Assembly: GCF_049801055.1 (NCBI RefSeq)
Contig: NZ_JBNAGF010000001.1
Coordinates: 1 to 64,000 of the forward strand
Source: JBNAGF01 sp049801055
GTDB lineage: Bacteria; Pseudomonadota; Alphaproteobacteria; Rhodobacterales; Rhodobacteraceae
DNA: 64,000 nt
Reading direction: 5' to 3'
Positions 16,958-27,515 of the stretch are shown piece after piece. Below the pieces are notes generated by a model. That model did no database searches, was not told the DNA's origin, and worked only from the letters and a program-made list of their open reading frames with translations. The translations under genes and the position numbers were made by a program. The stretch's first letter is position 1. Each line of letters starts with the position of its first letter.

Positions 16958-18154
16958 CTACACAGACAGCGCCTGCGCAATCCGGTCGGCCAGACGACGC
17001 GCGACCTCATCTTTGCTCATGCGCGGCCATTCTTCGGCGCCATTATCAGAGATCAGGGTAACCGCGTTTTCGCTTCCACCCATTATGCCGGTTGCCGGGC
17101 TTACATCATTGGCGACGATCCAATCGCACCCTTTGCGCAAACGCTTGGCGGCAGCGTGTTCCACGACATCATCGGTCTCGGCGGCAAAGCCAACGACCAG
17201 CCGGGGTCGCCCATCTGCCATTTGCGCCACAGATTTTAGAATGTCCGGGTTCTCGGCAAATTCCAGCACCGGAAGTCCGTCCCGGCTCTTTTTCAGCTTC
17301 TTGTCAGATGCCGCAGCCATTCGCCAATCCGCTACGGCCGCAGCAAAGACACCCGCGTCGACCGGCAGCGCAGCCTGAACCGCGTCGGCCATCTGTTGCG
17401 CGCTCTGCACAGCCACAACCTTGACCCCTTGAGGTGGTGGCACCTCGGCAGGGCCGGTAATGAAAACCACCTCGGCCCCGAGTGCTGCCAAGGCTTGCGC
17501 CACGGCTGTCCCTTGTGCGCCCGACGAACGGTTGGCGATGTAGCGGACCGGATCAATCGGTTCATGGGTCGGACCGGAGGTCACCAGAACACGCTTGCCA
17601 GACAACGGCCCGCCACCTAGGGCGGCTTCTATGGCCGTGACGATCTCCAGCGGTTCCGACATTCGCCCGGGGCCATATTCGCCGCAAGCCATGTCACCTT
17701 CGTTGGGGCCGACGAATCTCACACCGTCCGCTGCCAGTTGTGCGCGATTGCGTTGCGTCGCCGGATGTTGCCACATGCGTACATTCATTGCCGGAGCCAG
17801 CAAAACCGGTGTGTCGGTTGCCATCAGCAGGGTAGAGGCGAGGTCATTGGCCAACCCACCGGCCATCTTGCCCATCAGATCTGCAGTTGCCGGTGCGACC
17901 ACGATCAGATCTGCGGACCGGGACAACTGAATATGCCCCATTTCCGCTTCGTCGGTCAGATCGAACAAATCCCGATAGACCTTTTCACCGGCCAGCGCCG
18001 AGACTGAAAGTGGAGTCACGAATTCTTCCGCAGCCTTTGTCAGCACCGGTGTAACTGATGCGCCGCGTTCGCGCAGCCGCCGGATCAGATCCAGCGATTT
18101 GTAAGCAGCGATGCCGCCACCTATGATCAGCAGAATGCGCCTGGATGCGAGCAT
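16958..18154 (-). CDS. coaBC: Bifunctional phosphopantothenoylcysteine decarboxylase/phosphopantothenate-cysteine ligase
   Basis: Protein of 398 residues catalysing two steps of coenzyme A synthesis. The flavin-dependent CoaC half (about 1-185) has IGGGIAAYKSLDLIRRL, the active-site PAMNVRMWQHPATQRN and a GPNEGDMACGE loop with the reductive Cys. The CoaB half (about 190-398) begins LVTSGPTHEPIDPVRYIANRSSG and contains AAVADWR and a KLKKS lysine motif. The ATG at 18154 lies directly before the flavin fold. It heads a coaBC-dut-moeB unit. Confidence 0.95.
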   Translation of the reverse strand: MLASRRILLIIGGGIAAYKSLDLIRRLRERGASVTPVLTKAAEEFVTPLSVSALAGEKVYRDLFDLTDEAEMGHIQLSRSADLIVVAPATADLMGKMAGGLANDLASTLLMATDTPVLLAPAMNVRMWQHPATQRNRAQLAADGVRFVGPNEGDMACGEYGPGRMSEPLEIVTAIEAALGGGPLSGKRVLVTSGPTHEPIDPVRYIANRSSGAQGTAVAQALAALGAEVVFITGPAEVPPPQGVKVVAVQSAQQMADAVQAALPVDAGVFAAAVADWRMAAASDKKLKKSRDGLPVLEFAENPDILKSVAQMADGRPRLVVGFAAETDDVVEHAAAKRLRKGCDWIVANDVSPATGIMGGSENAVTLISDNGAEEWPRMSKDEVARRLADRIAQALSV

Positions 18155-18238
18155 TTACGGCCTTTCCCAGCTTTGGATCGCCCCGAGTTCAGGCCCGACA
18201 TTAGGCAAGCGCGGCGACAAGTGCCAGCGGACAATATG

Positions 18239-19066
18239 TCAGGACTTTTTCTCAAAGGCGAGGCAGGGATCGGGACGCTCGGCAGCCGGGCTGTCGATCA
18301 CCGCGTCAAAATCTCCATGAATCGAACCGTCCTCGGACTGACCGAGCGAAAATACACGAACGCCGGGGGTCATTCGGCTGAGAAAGCTGGGGACACCCCA
18401 ATCCTTGCGGGCATGACCGTTTCCGGTGATGACGACAACCGGGCCGCCCGTGTCTTCAAGTGCGGTCAGAATGGCGCGGGTCAACACCGCGTCTCGAAGC
18501 CTTTGGATCGCAACCAACTTATGCGGCAGTTCTTCGGGCAGGGCATTGCAGTGCGCTTCTTGCTGGTTGCGTTCCCGAGCCGCCTGTTCTTCTGCTGGCA
18601 GCGGGATGGTCAGGCCGAACCGCGCGGCGTCGGCTCCGAAGGCAACGGCCGACCCAGTTTCCATAGCCGCTCTGGCAGCGGCTCGAGGCACCAGGGCCCC
18701 GAACACGGGTGCATCAGGGGCTGCACGAAAGACCGGCAGGTACATCGAAAGCGGTGGCCAGCCGAGTTCAGCCCATTTCAGGGCAATCGCAAGTTTTTCC
18801 GGTTCCGACAGCGCCTGACGGCCAATTCGCTTTGCGCCTTCCTCGGTCAGCATCTCCCAGACCATCGCGCTGGGTTGCAACATGGCGGTCAGTTCGCTCT
18901 GATTGCGATGGTGATCTGGGTTGTCGTGCACCTCACCGAGGAGCACGACGTCAGCGGATTGCATCAGCGCGAGCTGAGACGGGGTCAGTTCCTCGGCTGC
19001 AGAGGCCGACTGGGCAAAGATTGCCGACAACGCAAAGGTCGCGGCCAGAATCGCAATATGTTTCAT
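18239..19066 (-). CDS. ChaN-family haem-binding (lipo)protein
   Basis: Exported protein of 275 residues of the ChaN/DUF399 family, which has been linked to haem-iron uptake. The signal peptide runs to about SASAAE (residues 1-24) and lacks an obvious lipobox Cys. Family motifs: VVLLGEVHDNPDHH (about 40-53), VWEMLTEEGA and VVVITGNGHARKDWG near residue 215. It overlaps the rpoH-II gene by 4 bases (ATGA), so the two are translationally coupled, suggesting that the stress sigma factor and this envelope protein are made together. Confidence 0.8.
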   Translation of the reverse strand: MKHIAILAATFALSAIFAQSASAAEELTPSQLALMQSADVVLLGEVHDNPDHHRNQSELTAMLQPSAMVWEMLTEEGAKRIGRQALSEPEKLAIALKWAELGWPPLSMYLPVFRAAPDAPVFGALVPRAAARAAMETGSAVAFGADAARFGLTIPLPAEEQAARERNQQEAHCNALPEELPHKLVAIQRLRDAVLTRAILTALEDTGGPVVVITGNGHARKDWGVPSFLSRMTPGVRVFSLGQSEDGSIHGDFDAVIDSPAAERPDPCLAFEKKS

Positions 19067-19941
19067 GCGAGGAAGTGTTGCACCTCGCGTGATTGACCTT
19101 CAAGGTTCTTGCGCATCTTCTGGAACGCAGACGCTTCCAGCTGCCGGACCCGCTCCTTGGAAAGACCGAGTTCACGTCCCAGACTCTCAAGTGTGCGGGG
19201 ATCTTCCCGCAGTTTGCGTTCGCGTACGATGAACCTCTCACGCTCGTTGAGCGCCTGAAGCGCAATAATCAGCCATTCACGCAGTTGCGCGGTGTCGAGG
19301 CTATGCTCGACCTCTTCTGCTGCCTGTTGGCTATCGTCTTCCAATGCATCGATCCACTCGCGGCCATCCTCATCCGAAGACTGGACTGCATTGAGGGAGA
19401 AGTCTGAGCCGGCCAACCTGCCTTCCATCATCTCGACGTCGCGCAGAGGCACGCCAACTTCGGTTGCGATCATCTGGTGCAACTGGTGACGGTCGAGCTT
19501 TTGACCATCTGCGGCTGCCTCTCGCTCCAACCGGGCCTGCACGCGGCGCATGTTGAAGAAAAGGGATTTTTGGGACGACGTAGAACCGGTGCGGACCATC
19601 GACCAGTTCCGCATGACATAGTCCTGTATTGACGCCTTGATCCACCAGACTGCATAAGTCGAGAAGCGGACACCGCGATCAGGATCGAACTTGTCCGCCG
19701 CTTTCATCAGCCCAAGCCCGGCCTCCTGAATGAGATCATTCATTGGGGCGCCGTATCGCCTAAACTTTGCTGCCATTGAAATTGCTAGCCGCATGTAGGC
19801 AGTAATCAATCGGTGCAGCGCAGCCTCGTCGCGGTGATCGCGCCATGCATAGGCAAGTTGGCGTTCGGTTTCAGCATCTAGCAGTTCGGCCTTCATGGCC
19901 TTGCGAGACATCGTTCTATCTTGTGCGGTATCCAGTGGCAT
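19063..19941 (-). CDS. rpoH2: RNA polymerase sigma-32 factor, RpoH-II type
   Basis: Group 3 sigma factor of 292 residues. Region 2 has DLIQEAGLGLMKAADKFDP then FSTYAVWWIKASIQDYVMRNWSMVR; the RpoH box follows as SQKSLFFNMRR; region 4 has LGRELGLSKERVRQLEASAF. The sequence resembles Rhodobacter RpoHII, known for singlet-oxygen and heat responses; that functional link is from the family. The first ATG (19941) aligns with the usual N-terminus and has GGGGGAA upstream. chaN follows with a 4-base overlap. Confidence 0.9.
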   Translation of the reverse strand: MPLDTAQDRTMSRKAMKAELLDAETERQLAYAWRDHRDEAALHRLITAYMRLAISMAAKFRRYGAPMNDLIQEAGLGLMKAADKFDPDRGVRFSTYAVWWIKASIQDYVMRNWSMVRTGSTSSQKSLFFNMRRVQARLEREAAADGQKLDRHQLHQMIATEVGVPLRDVEMMEGRLAGSDFSLNAVQSSDEDGREWIDALEDDSQQAAEEVEHSLDTAQLREWLIIALQALNERERFIVRERKLREDPRTLESLGRELGLSKERVRQLEASAFQKMRKNLEGQSREVQHFLA

Positions 19942-20043
19942 TTGTTTCCCCCCGCATTCACTGGCGCGCTAGACGTGCTTGTCTTGCGCACATGTCACAG
20001 TTACGCAGTAAAGCGGCCAATGGATCACTTCCGAGGTAATAAC

Positions 20044-20565
20044 TTGTTTCCAAAATTCACCTTTGTGCTTGGCGGGGCAGCCTCTGGGAAATCGGCATTT
20101 GCGGAGCAATTGTCTGTAAAGTCGAAGAAAAATCTTGTTTATCTGGCAACTTCACAAGTTCTTGATGCAGAGATGCAGACAAGGATAGATCGCCATCTTA
20201 TCCAGCGTGGCGACGGGTGGCGCACCGTGGAATCGCCGCTGGACTCCGCATCTGAACTCGGCAAGCTGTCTGCGGGTGAAACTTGTCTTCTGGATTGTGC
20301 CACCATGTGGCTCAGCAATCAGATGATGGCTGAACGGGATGTCTTGGCCAGCCAGGCACTGCTGATTAGCGCAATCCGGGAATGTCCTGCTAATCTGGTC
20401 GTGGTGTCGAACGAAGTCGGGCAGGGGATCGTACCGGACAATGCTCTGGCCCGGCAATTCCGCGAAGCCCAGGGCCGGCTCAACATCGCGTTGGCGGCCG
20501 AGGCGGATCTGGCGGTGCTGGTGGTTGCTGGCCTGCCCCAGGTGCTAAAGGGAGAGTTGCCGTGA
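20044..20565 (+). CDS. cobU: Adenosylcobinamide kinase/adenosylcobinamide-phosphate guanylyltransferase
   Basis: Protein of 173 residues, the usual length, catalysing phosphorylation and GMP transfer in cobalamin nucleotide-loop assembly. P-loop GGAASGKSAFAE lies at residues 8-19, followed by LVYLATSQVLDAEMQTRIDRH, LLDCATMWLSN and VVVSNEVGQGIVPDN, all family signatures. I chose the TTG at 20044 because GAGGT stands six bases upstream and the P-loop follows at the usual distance; the ATG at 20020 lacks a ribosome site. It overlaps the next gene by 4 bases. Confidence 0.9.
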   Translation: MFPKFTFVLGGAASGKSAFAEQLSVKSKKNLVYLATSQVLDAEMQTRIDRHLIQRGDGWRTVESPLDSASELGKLSAGETCLLDCATMWLSNQMMAERDVLASQALLISAIRECPANLVVVSNEVGQGIVPDNALARQFREAQGRLNIALAAEADLAVLVVAGLPQVLKGELP

Positions 20566-21140
20566 CCCGTTTGTTTCTGGTCCGGCATGGGCCGACCCAC
20601 GCCAAGTCGATGGTTGGCTGGTCCGATCTTCCGGCAGATCTGAGCGATACCGCGGCTTTGTTTCGCCTGTCGGCCCATCTGCCGGAAGAGGCGGTCGTGG
20701 TGTCGTCGGATTTGTCGCGCGCAGCCGATACGGCCTCAGCCATTCAGGGTGACCGGCTCCGCCTGCCACATATCGAGGACTTGCGAGAGATCCATTTCGG
20801 AGACTGGGAACTGCGCCGGCACTCCGAGATCGAAGCGGAAGACCCCGACCGCATTCGCGCTTATTGGGAGTACCCGGGCGATGTGCGTCCGCCCGGAGGA
20901 GAAAGCTGGAACGAGGTATGCGCTCGCGTCGATGCAGCAATTGACGCGCTTGTGGCGGAATATCTTGGACGCGATCTGGTTGTCGTTGGTCATTTCGGCA
21001 TGATCCTGACCCAGATCCAGCGGGCATTGCGATTGGAAGCGGATCAGGCATTTGCGCACAGGATTGACAATTTGTCGGTTACCGAAATCTCGCGCCTCGC
21101 AGACGGTTGGCAGGTCGGGCGGATCAATCACCACCCGTGA
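20562..21140 (+). CDS. Histidine phosphatase, probable CobC-like alpha-ribazole phosphatase
   Basis: Phosphoglycerate-mutase-fold phosphatase of 192 residues. The catalytic motif LVRHGPTHA lies at residues 6-14, a second Arg in SSDLSRAADTA, Glu in LREIHFGDWE and the second His in VVGHFGM. Start is GTG overlapping the cobU stop (GTGA). The link to cobU suggests alpha-ribazole-5'-phosphate dephosphorylation, a cobalamin step, but the fold serves many substrates, so CobC is inferred from context. Confidence 0.8.
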   Translation: MTRLFLVRHGPTHAKSMVGWSDLPADLSDTAALFRLSAHLPEEAVVVSSDLSRAADTASAIQGDRLRLPHIEDLREIHFGDWELRRHSEIEAEDPDRIRAYWEYPGDVRPPGGESWNEVCARVDAAIDALVAEYLGRDLVVVGHFGMILTQIQRALRLEADQAFAHRIDNLSVTEISRLADGWQVGRINHHP

Positions 21141-21200
21141 TGATGGTTACAACGATAAGTCGTTTTACCGGCTCGTCCGGGGGCGATTAATCTCGAGGCC

Positions 21201-21884
21201 ATGACCTATGATCTCTATATCGGCGACCGCCTGTTCTCCAGCTGGTCGCTTCGCGGGTGGTTGATGCTGGAGAAGTTCGGCATTCCCCATCGAACCCACA
21301 TGATCGGCCTCTACTCCGGAACGATGGCGTCAGATATGGCTCCGCTTGCCCCGGCGCGTCTGGTTCCGACACTCAAAACCCCCGAAGGCATCGTTGTGGG
21401 GGAAAGCCTTGCCATGGCAGAAACGATTGCCGAACGTCACCCCGGGGCCGGCTTCTGGCCCTCGGGTCCAGCCGAACGCGCAACGGCGCGCTGGATCTGT
21501 GCCGAGATGGTTGCAGGGTTTGGCGCTCTTCGTTCCCAATGTCCGATGCAATTGGCGCATTGCTACGAGGGGTTCCGGCCATCCGATGAAACAAAGGCTG
21601 ATCTGGCCCGGATCGAAGAGCTTTGGACCCATGCCCGAAAAGTCGCTGGCGCTGGCAAGACCGGGCCGTTGTTCGGACAGTATTCGCTCGCAGACGTATT
21701 CTATACCCCGGTGGCTGCCCGAATTGTGGGATATGGTTTGCCGGTTTCCGATCAATCTCGCGGTTATTGTGAGGCCCTGCTGGCTGATCCCGCTGTGCTC
21801 AGTTGGCGCGAGCAAGCATTGCGGGTCTCCTACGATCCGTTCCCATACCCCGTTGATCTGCCGACGAAGCCCTGGCCTGTCTGA
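21201..21884 (+). CDS. Glutathione S-transferase
   Basis: Cytosolic GST of 227 residues. The N-terminal thioredoxin-like domain (1-80) begins YDLYIGDRLFSSWSLRGWLML, with a Ser-rich SSWS where the catalytic Ser usually lies, and contains the cis-Pro segment RLVPTLKT and the ES pair GESLAMAE. The C-terminal helical domain follows with a SLADVFYTPVA N-capping motif. The substrate is unknown. It is convergent with paaX. Confidence 0.85.
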   Translation: MTYDLYIGDRLFSSWSLRGWLMLEKFGIPHRTHMIGLYSGTMASDMAPLAPARLVPTLKTPEGIVVGESLAMAETIAERHPGAGFWPSGPAERATARWICAEMVAGFGALRSQCPMQLAHCYEGFRPSDETKADLARIEELWTHARKVAGAGKTGPLFGQYSLADVFYTPVAARIVGYGLPVSDQSRGYCEALLADPAVLSWREQALRVSYDPFPYPVDLPTKPWPV

Positions 21885-21929
21885 TCTACCATGCCGGTGC
21901 CGGTCACAGATTGGCCGCGCTGGCCTGCG

Positions 21930-22739
21930 CTATGCGGCCCTGTCGCTTTCCAGCGCTTTGAGACCGGGGAACGGCAACGTATCGAGAAGTTTGAAGACGG
22001 CAGACCGGCAGGCAGGGCCAGTCCAGCCGACCGGAGAAAACTCTTCGGGAAGGTCAGGGTGGCGCAGCACAACACGGCGCCACCGGTGCACCACCAGTGT
22101 TCGCAGAGTGGCCACCTGAAGCGGTGTCAGAGCTTTTCCGGCCCGGCTTTTGGACACATTCTCCGCCGCCTGGCGCAGGCTGTCGCATGCCTCTCTCAGA
22201 TCGGTAGGAAACAGCCGGTCCTGCACCCATGATGGCACTGCCCGCGCGGTCACTTCGAACACAAGCAGATCTTCGCACTCCGCCGGCGGATCGTCTGCCC
22301 CTAGCGCAACATTGCGCCCAAGCGACAGGTACGGGCGGGTCAGCAGGAGTTCGTTCAGGCTTTGTACGGCCTGTCCGTCTTCGGCCACCAGCAGATGCCA
22401 ATGATCCGCAACTGCGGGGTCGCGATCATAGATCCTCGGAGTAACCTCGGCGCTTCGCGCACGCCCGAACTCGGTCAGGTAATGAACACTTTCCCGACCG
22501 ATGCGATCACTGTCGATCCAGCCATCCTTTCGCAAGCGATGAAGCGCAACCCTGATCGCTTCGGGTTTCAGGCCCAAAGGGTGCAGAATGCGTGTCAGGG
22601 CACCACCGCTGATACGGTCACCGGGCCGCTGCGCCAAGTCACCGAACAACGAAACGATCAGGGACCAGACCCGCTGATTTTGCGGGTCGATCAATTGCGA
22701 AACCGAGGCGTCGAACCATGAAAGATCGTTTTGGGCCAT
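21930..22739 (-). CDS. paaX: PaaX-family transcriptional regulator
   Basis: Regulator of 269 residues of the PaaX type, which in E. coli represses phenylacetate genes and is released by phenylacetyl-CoA. The winged HTH at the N-terminus reads SLFGDLAQRPGDRISGGALTRI then PEAIRVALHRLRKDGWIDSDRIGRES. The C-terminal effector part carries AENVSKSRAGKALTPLQVATLRTLVVHRWRR. I chose ATG 22739 (MAQNDLSWF) over a TTG-type start 16 codons upstream. It lies just downstream of paaZ in the same direction. Confidence 0.85.
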   Translation of the reverse strand: MAQNDLSWFDASVSQLIDPQNQRVWSLIVSLFGDLAQRPGDRISGGALTRILHPLGLKPEAIRVALHRLRKDGWIDSDRIGRESVHYLTEFGRARSAEVTPRIYDRDPAVADHWHLLVAEDGQAVQSLNELLLTRPYLSLGRNVALGADDPPAECEDLLVFEVTARAVPSWVQDRLFPTDLREACDSLRQAAENVSKSRAGKALTPLQVATLRTLVVHRWRRVVLRHPDLPEEFSPVGWTGPACRSAVFKLLDTLPFPGLKALESDRAA

Positions 22740-22820
22740 GCGGATATGATACGTTGTCCCAGCATCAGGTGCCAGCGGGCAATGCATCTGGCTCCTGCCA
22801 TTGCCGGGAACGTGATCGCG

Positions 22821-24851
<2,031 letters not shown>

Positions 24852-24894
24852 GGCCAATGCTCCTTTTTGGGGCGGGGATTTTGGGTTGGATATT

Positions 24895-24915
24895 TATTGA
24901 CCAACCGTTCGGTTT
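24895..24915. promoter_or_regulatory. Candidate TetR-type operator between paaZ and paaG
   Basis: AACCGTTCGGTT (24903-24914) is an inverted repeat with 5-base arms and a 2-base centre, flanked by TATTGACC. It sits in the 104-base divergent promoter of paaZ and paaG. On the reverse strand it matches, at 13 of 21 positions, a site upstream of paaJ (34032-34052). The likely ligand is the TetR-type regulator at 27516. Inference only. Confidence 0.45.
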
Positions 24916-24955
24916 ATGCAAGAAATTTGTCAGGCAAGGGGAGGAGACGACCGCA

Positions 24956-25741
24956 ATGACGGATTCTATTCTGGTTCAGGATCACGGAAACTGGGTCGAG
25001 TTAACGCTAAACCGCCCAGACCGGCTGAACAGCTTCAATGACGAAATGCATCATGCCCTGCGTGCCGCAATCGAAGCCGCGCGGGATGATGGCAAGCGGG
25101 CGATCCTGCTGACCGGTGCCGGCCGAGGGTTCTGCGCGGGGCAGGACCTTGGTGATCGCGATCCTCGTAAGATGGATGGCCCGCCAGATCTTGGGAAAAC
25201 TGTGCGCACATTCTATGCCCCCTTGGTTCGGTTGATCCGATCTTTGGACTTGCCTGTTGTTTGCGCGGTCAACGGTGTGGCAGCGGGGGCCGGAGCCAAT
25301 CTGTCGCTTGCCTGCGACGTTGTATACGCTGCGGAAAGTGCTCGGTTTATCCAATCTTTCTCAAAAGTTGGCCTGATTCCAGATACTGGCGGCTCATGGC
25401 ATCTGCCGCGTCTTCTGGGGGAAGCGCGGGCAAAGGGCCTCGCCTTCACCGCTGAGCCGCTGTCTGCCCAAAAGGCGGAAGACTGGGGGCTTATCTGGAA
25501 GGCCGTTCCCGATGACATTCTGATGCGCGAAGCCCGCGCCTTGACGGAACAGCTTGCGAACGGACCAACTCTGGGTCTCGGGCTGACCAAACAGACCATT
25601 CAGGCGGCGGCTGTGAATACACTGAGCGATCACCTCGAAGTTGAGGCGGATGCGATGAAAAAGTGTGGCGAAAGCGCCGACTACTCCGAAGGTGTGGTCA
25701 GCTTTCTTGAAAAGCGCAGCCCCGAGTTCAGGGGCGAATGA
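24956..25741 (+). CDS. paaG: 1,2-epoxyphenylacetyl-CoA isomerase
   Basis: Crotonase-fold protein of 261 residues that converts the ring epoxide to oxepin-CoA. It starts at ATG 24956 (MTDSILVQDHGNWVELTLNRP). The oxyanion-hole motif CAGQDLGDRD lies at about 59-68 and the second loop GVAAGAGANLSLACD at about 107-121; SKVGLIPDTGGSWHLPRL carries the conserved Asp. The CAGQDL sequence is typical of PaaG rather than general enoyl-CoA hydratase. It overlaps paaI by 4 bases. Confidence 0.9.
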   Translation: MTDSILVQDHGNWVELTLNRPDRLNSFNDEMHHALRAAIEAARDDGKRAILLTGAGRGFCAGQDLGDRDPRKMDGPPDLGKTVRTFYAPLVRLIRSLDLPVVCAVNGVAAGAGANLSLACDVVYAAESARFIQSFSKVGLIPDTGGSWHLPRLLGEARAKGLAFTAEPLSAQKAEDWGLIWKAVPDDILMREARALTEQLANGPTLGLGLTKQTIQAAAVNTLSDHLEVEADAMKKCGESADYSEGVVSFLEKRSPEFRGE

Positions 25742-26175
25742 ACATGACGCCAAAGGAACGGGCCGAGAAATCCGCGGCGGCCATGTGGGCGGAGGACAAT
25801 GCGTCGAAATGGGCGGGGATGGAGATCACCTTCATGGATGAAGGCGTGGCCACTCTGGAACTGACTGTGGAGCCGCACCATTGCAACGGGCACGGAATTT
25901 GTCATGGCGGTGTTACCTTTCTGTTGGCCGACAGTGCATTTGCCTTTGCCTGCAACAGTCGAAACCAATCCACCGTAGCGCAGCACAACACGATCAGCTT
26001 CATCGCGCCGGGTCGAGTCGGAGACAGGCTTACGGCAACCGCCCGAGAGGTTTCTCTGACGGGACGCAGCGGTATCTATGACGTGACCGTCATCAATCAG
26101 GATGGCGAACAAATCGCCGAGTTTCGCGGGTTTTCCCGCGCCATCAAAGGCCAGCTGTTCGACGAAACAGGCTGA
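25738..26175 (+). CDS. paaI: Phenylacetyl-CoA pathway thioesterase PaaI
   Basis: Hotdog-fold thioesterase of 145 residues that releases CoA from stalled hydroxyphenylacetyl-CoA. The catalytic region reads NGHGICHGGVTFLLADSAFAFACN with Asn, His-Gly-Gly and Asp as expected. Start ATG overlaps the paaG stop (ATGA). It is encoded between paaG and paaK and probably cotranscribed. Confidence 0.9.
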   Translation: MNMTPKERAEKSAAAMWAEDNASKWAGMEITFMDEGVATLELTVEPHHCNGHGICHGGVTFLLADSAFAFACNSRNQSTVAQHNTISFIAPGRVGDRLTATAREVSLTGRSGIYDVTVINQDGEQIAEFRGFSRAIKGQLFDETG

Positions 26176-26201
26176 TCGATGCCAAGAAAAAGGAGGACGC
26201 C

Positions 26202-27512
26202 ATGAAGGACCTGAGCCCAAGAAAGGAAGATCTCGATCCGATCGAGATTGCATCCATCGACGAGATACGCGCCCTCCAGCTGGAGCGTCTGAAATGGTCG
26301 GTGCGGCATGCCTATGACAACGTTCCAATGTACCGTCAGCGGTTCGACGACGCCGGTGTGCATCCAGACGACCTGCAAGAGCTGTCGGATCTGGCGAAAT
26401 TCCCATTCACCTACAAAAACGATCTGCGCGACAACTATCCTTTCGGGCTCTTTGCTGTTCCTCGTGAAAAGATCGCCCGCCTGCACGCGTCTTCGGGAAC
26501 CACGGGCAAGCCCACGGTTGTCGGCTACACCGCCAACGACATCTCAAACTGGGCCGATCTGGGCGCCCGTTCGTTGCGCGCCTCGGGGTTGCGCAAGGGC
26601 GACATGGTTCATAACGCATACGGTTACGGGCTGTTTACCGGTGGTCTCGGTGCGCATTACGGGATCGAACGTCTCGGGGCGACCGTCGTTCCCATGGGTG
26701 GGGGGCAGACGGAAAAGCAGGTCGGTCTGATCAATGACTTCAAACCGGACGGGATCATGGTGACCCCATCCTACATGCTCAATATCCTTGAGCAGTTTCA
26801 CAAAGTGGGCCTCGACCCGCGCGAAAGTTCGCTTCAGGTGGGAGTGTTCGGGGCCGAACCATGGACTGACGCCATGCGCCGAGAGGTCGAGCAGGCTTTC
26901 GACATGCATGCCGTCGACATTTACGGCTTGTCCGAAGTCATGGGACCGGGCGTCGCCAACGAGTGCGTGGAAACCAAGGATGGTCCGGTGATCTGGGAAG
27001 ACCACTTCCTGCCGGAAATCATCGACCCGGAAACCGGTGAGGTTCTGCCGGACGGTGAAATGGGTGAACTGGTCTTTACCACATTGACCAAAGAAGGCCT
27101 GCCGATGATCCGATACCGGACGCGCGACCTGACCCGACTGTTGCCCGGCACCGCCCGGTCCATGCGGAGAATGGAAAAGATCACAGGCCGCTCGGACGAT
27201 ATGATCATCCTCAGAGGTGTGAACGTATTCCCCACCCAAATTGAGGAACAGTTGATGGCCACCGGCGGCCTCGCACCGCATTTCCAGATCGAGCTCTACA
27301 AATCCGGGCGAATGGACGCGATGCGGGTTTTCGTCGAAGCCAACCCTGACGCCACCGACGAGTTGAGCAAAACCGCAGCCGCGCGCATGCTGACGAAACG
27401 GATCAAGGATATCGTCGGTATTTCGACGGAGATCATCGTCGGAGAACCCGGCGAAGTCGAGCGCAGCCAGGGCAAGGCCAAGCGCGTTGTCGACAATCGC
27501 GACAAGGAGTGA
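26202..27512 (+). CDS. paaK: Phenylacetate-CoA ligase
   Basis: AMP-forming ligase of 436 residues that activates phenylacetate to phenylacetyl-CoA. The P-loop is LHASSGTTGKPTVVGYT (about 93-109), the adenylate motif DIYGLSEVMGPG (about 235-246), and YRTRDLTRLLPG carries the hinge Asp. Ribosome site AAGGAGG sits just before ATG 26202. It follows paaI and precedes the TetR-type gene by three bases. Confidence 0.95.
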   Translation: MKDLSPRKEDLDPIEIASIDEIRALQLERLKWSVRHAYDNVPMYRQRFDDAGVHPDDLQELSDLAKFPFTYKNDLRDNYPFGLFAVPREKIARLHASSGTTGKPTVVGYTANDISNWADLGARSLRASGLRKGDMVHNAYGYGLFTGGLGAHYGIERLGATVVPMGGGQTEKQVGLINDFKPDGIMVTPSYMLNILEQFHKVGLDPRESSLQVGVFGAEPWTDAMRREVEQAFDMHAVDIYGLSEVMGPGVANECVETKDGPVIWEDHFLPEIIDPETGEVLPDGEMGELVFTTLTKEGLPMIRYRTRDLTRLLPGTARSMRRMEKITGRSDDMIILRGVNVFPTQIEEQLMATGGLAPHFQIELYKSGRMDAMRVFVEANPDATDELSKTAAARMLTKRIKDIVGISTEIIVGEPGEVERSQGKAKRVVDNRDKE

Positions 27513-27515
27513 GTT

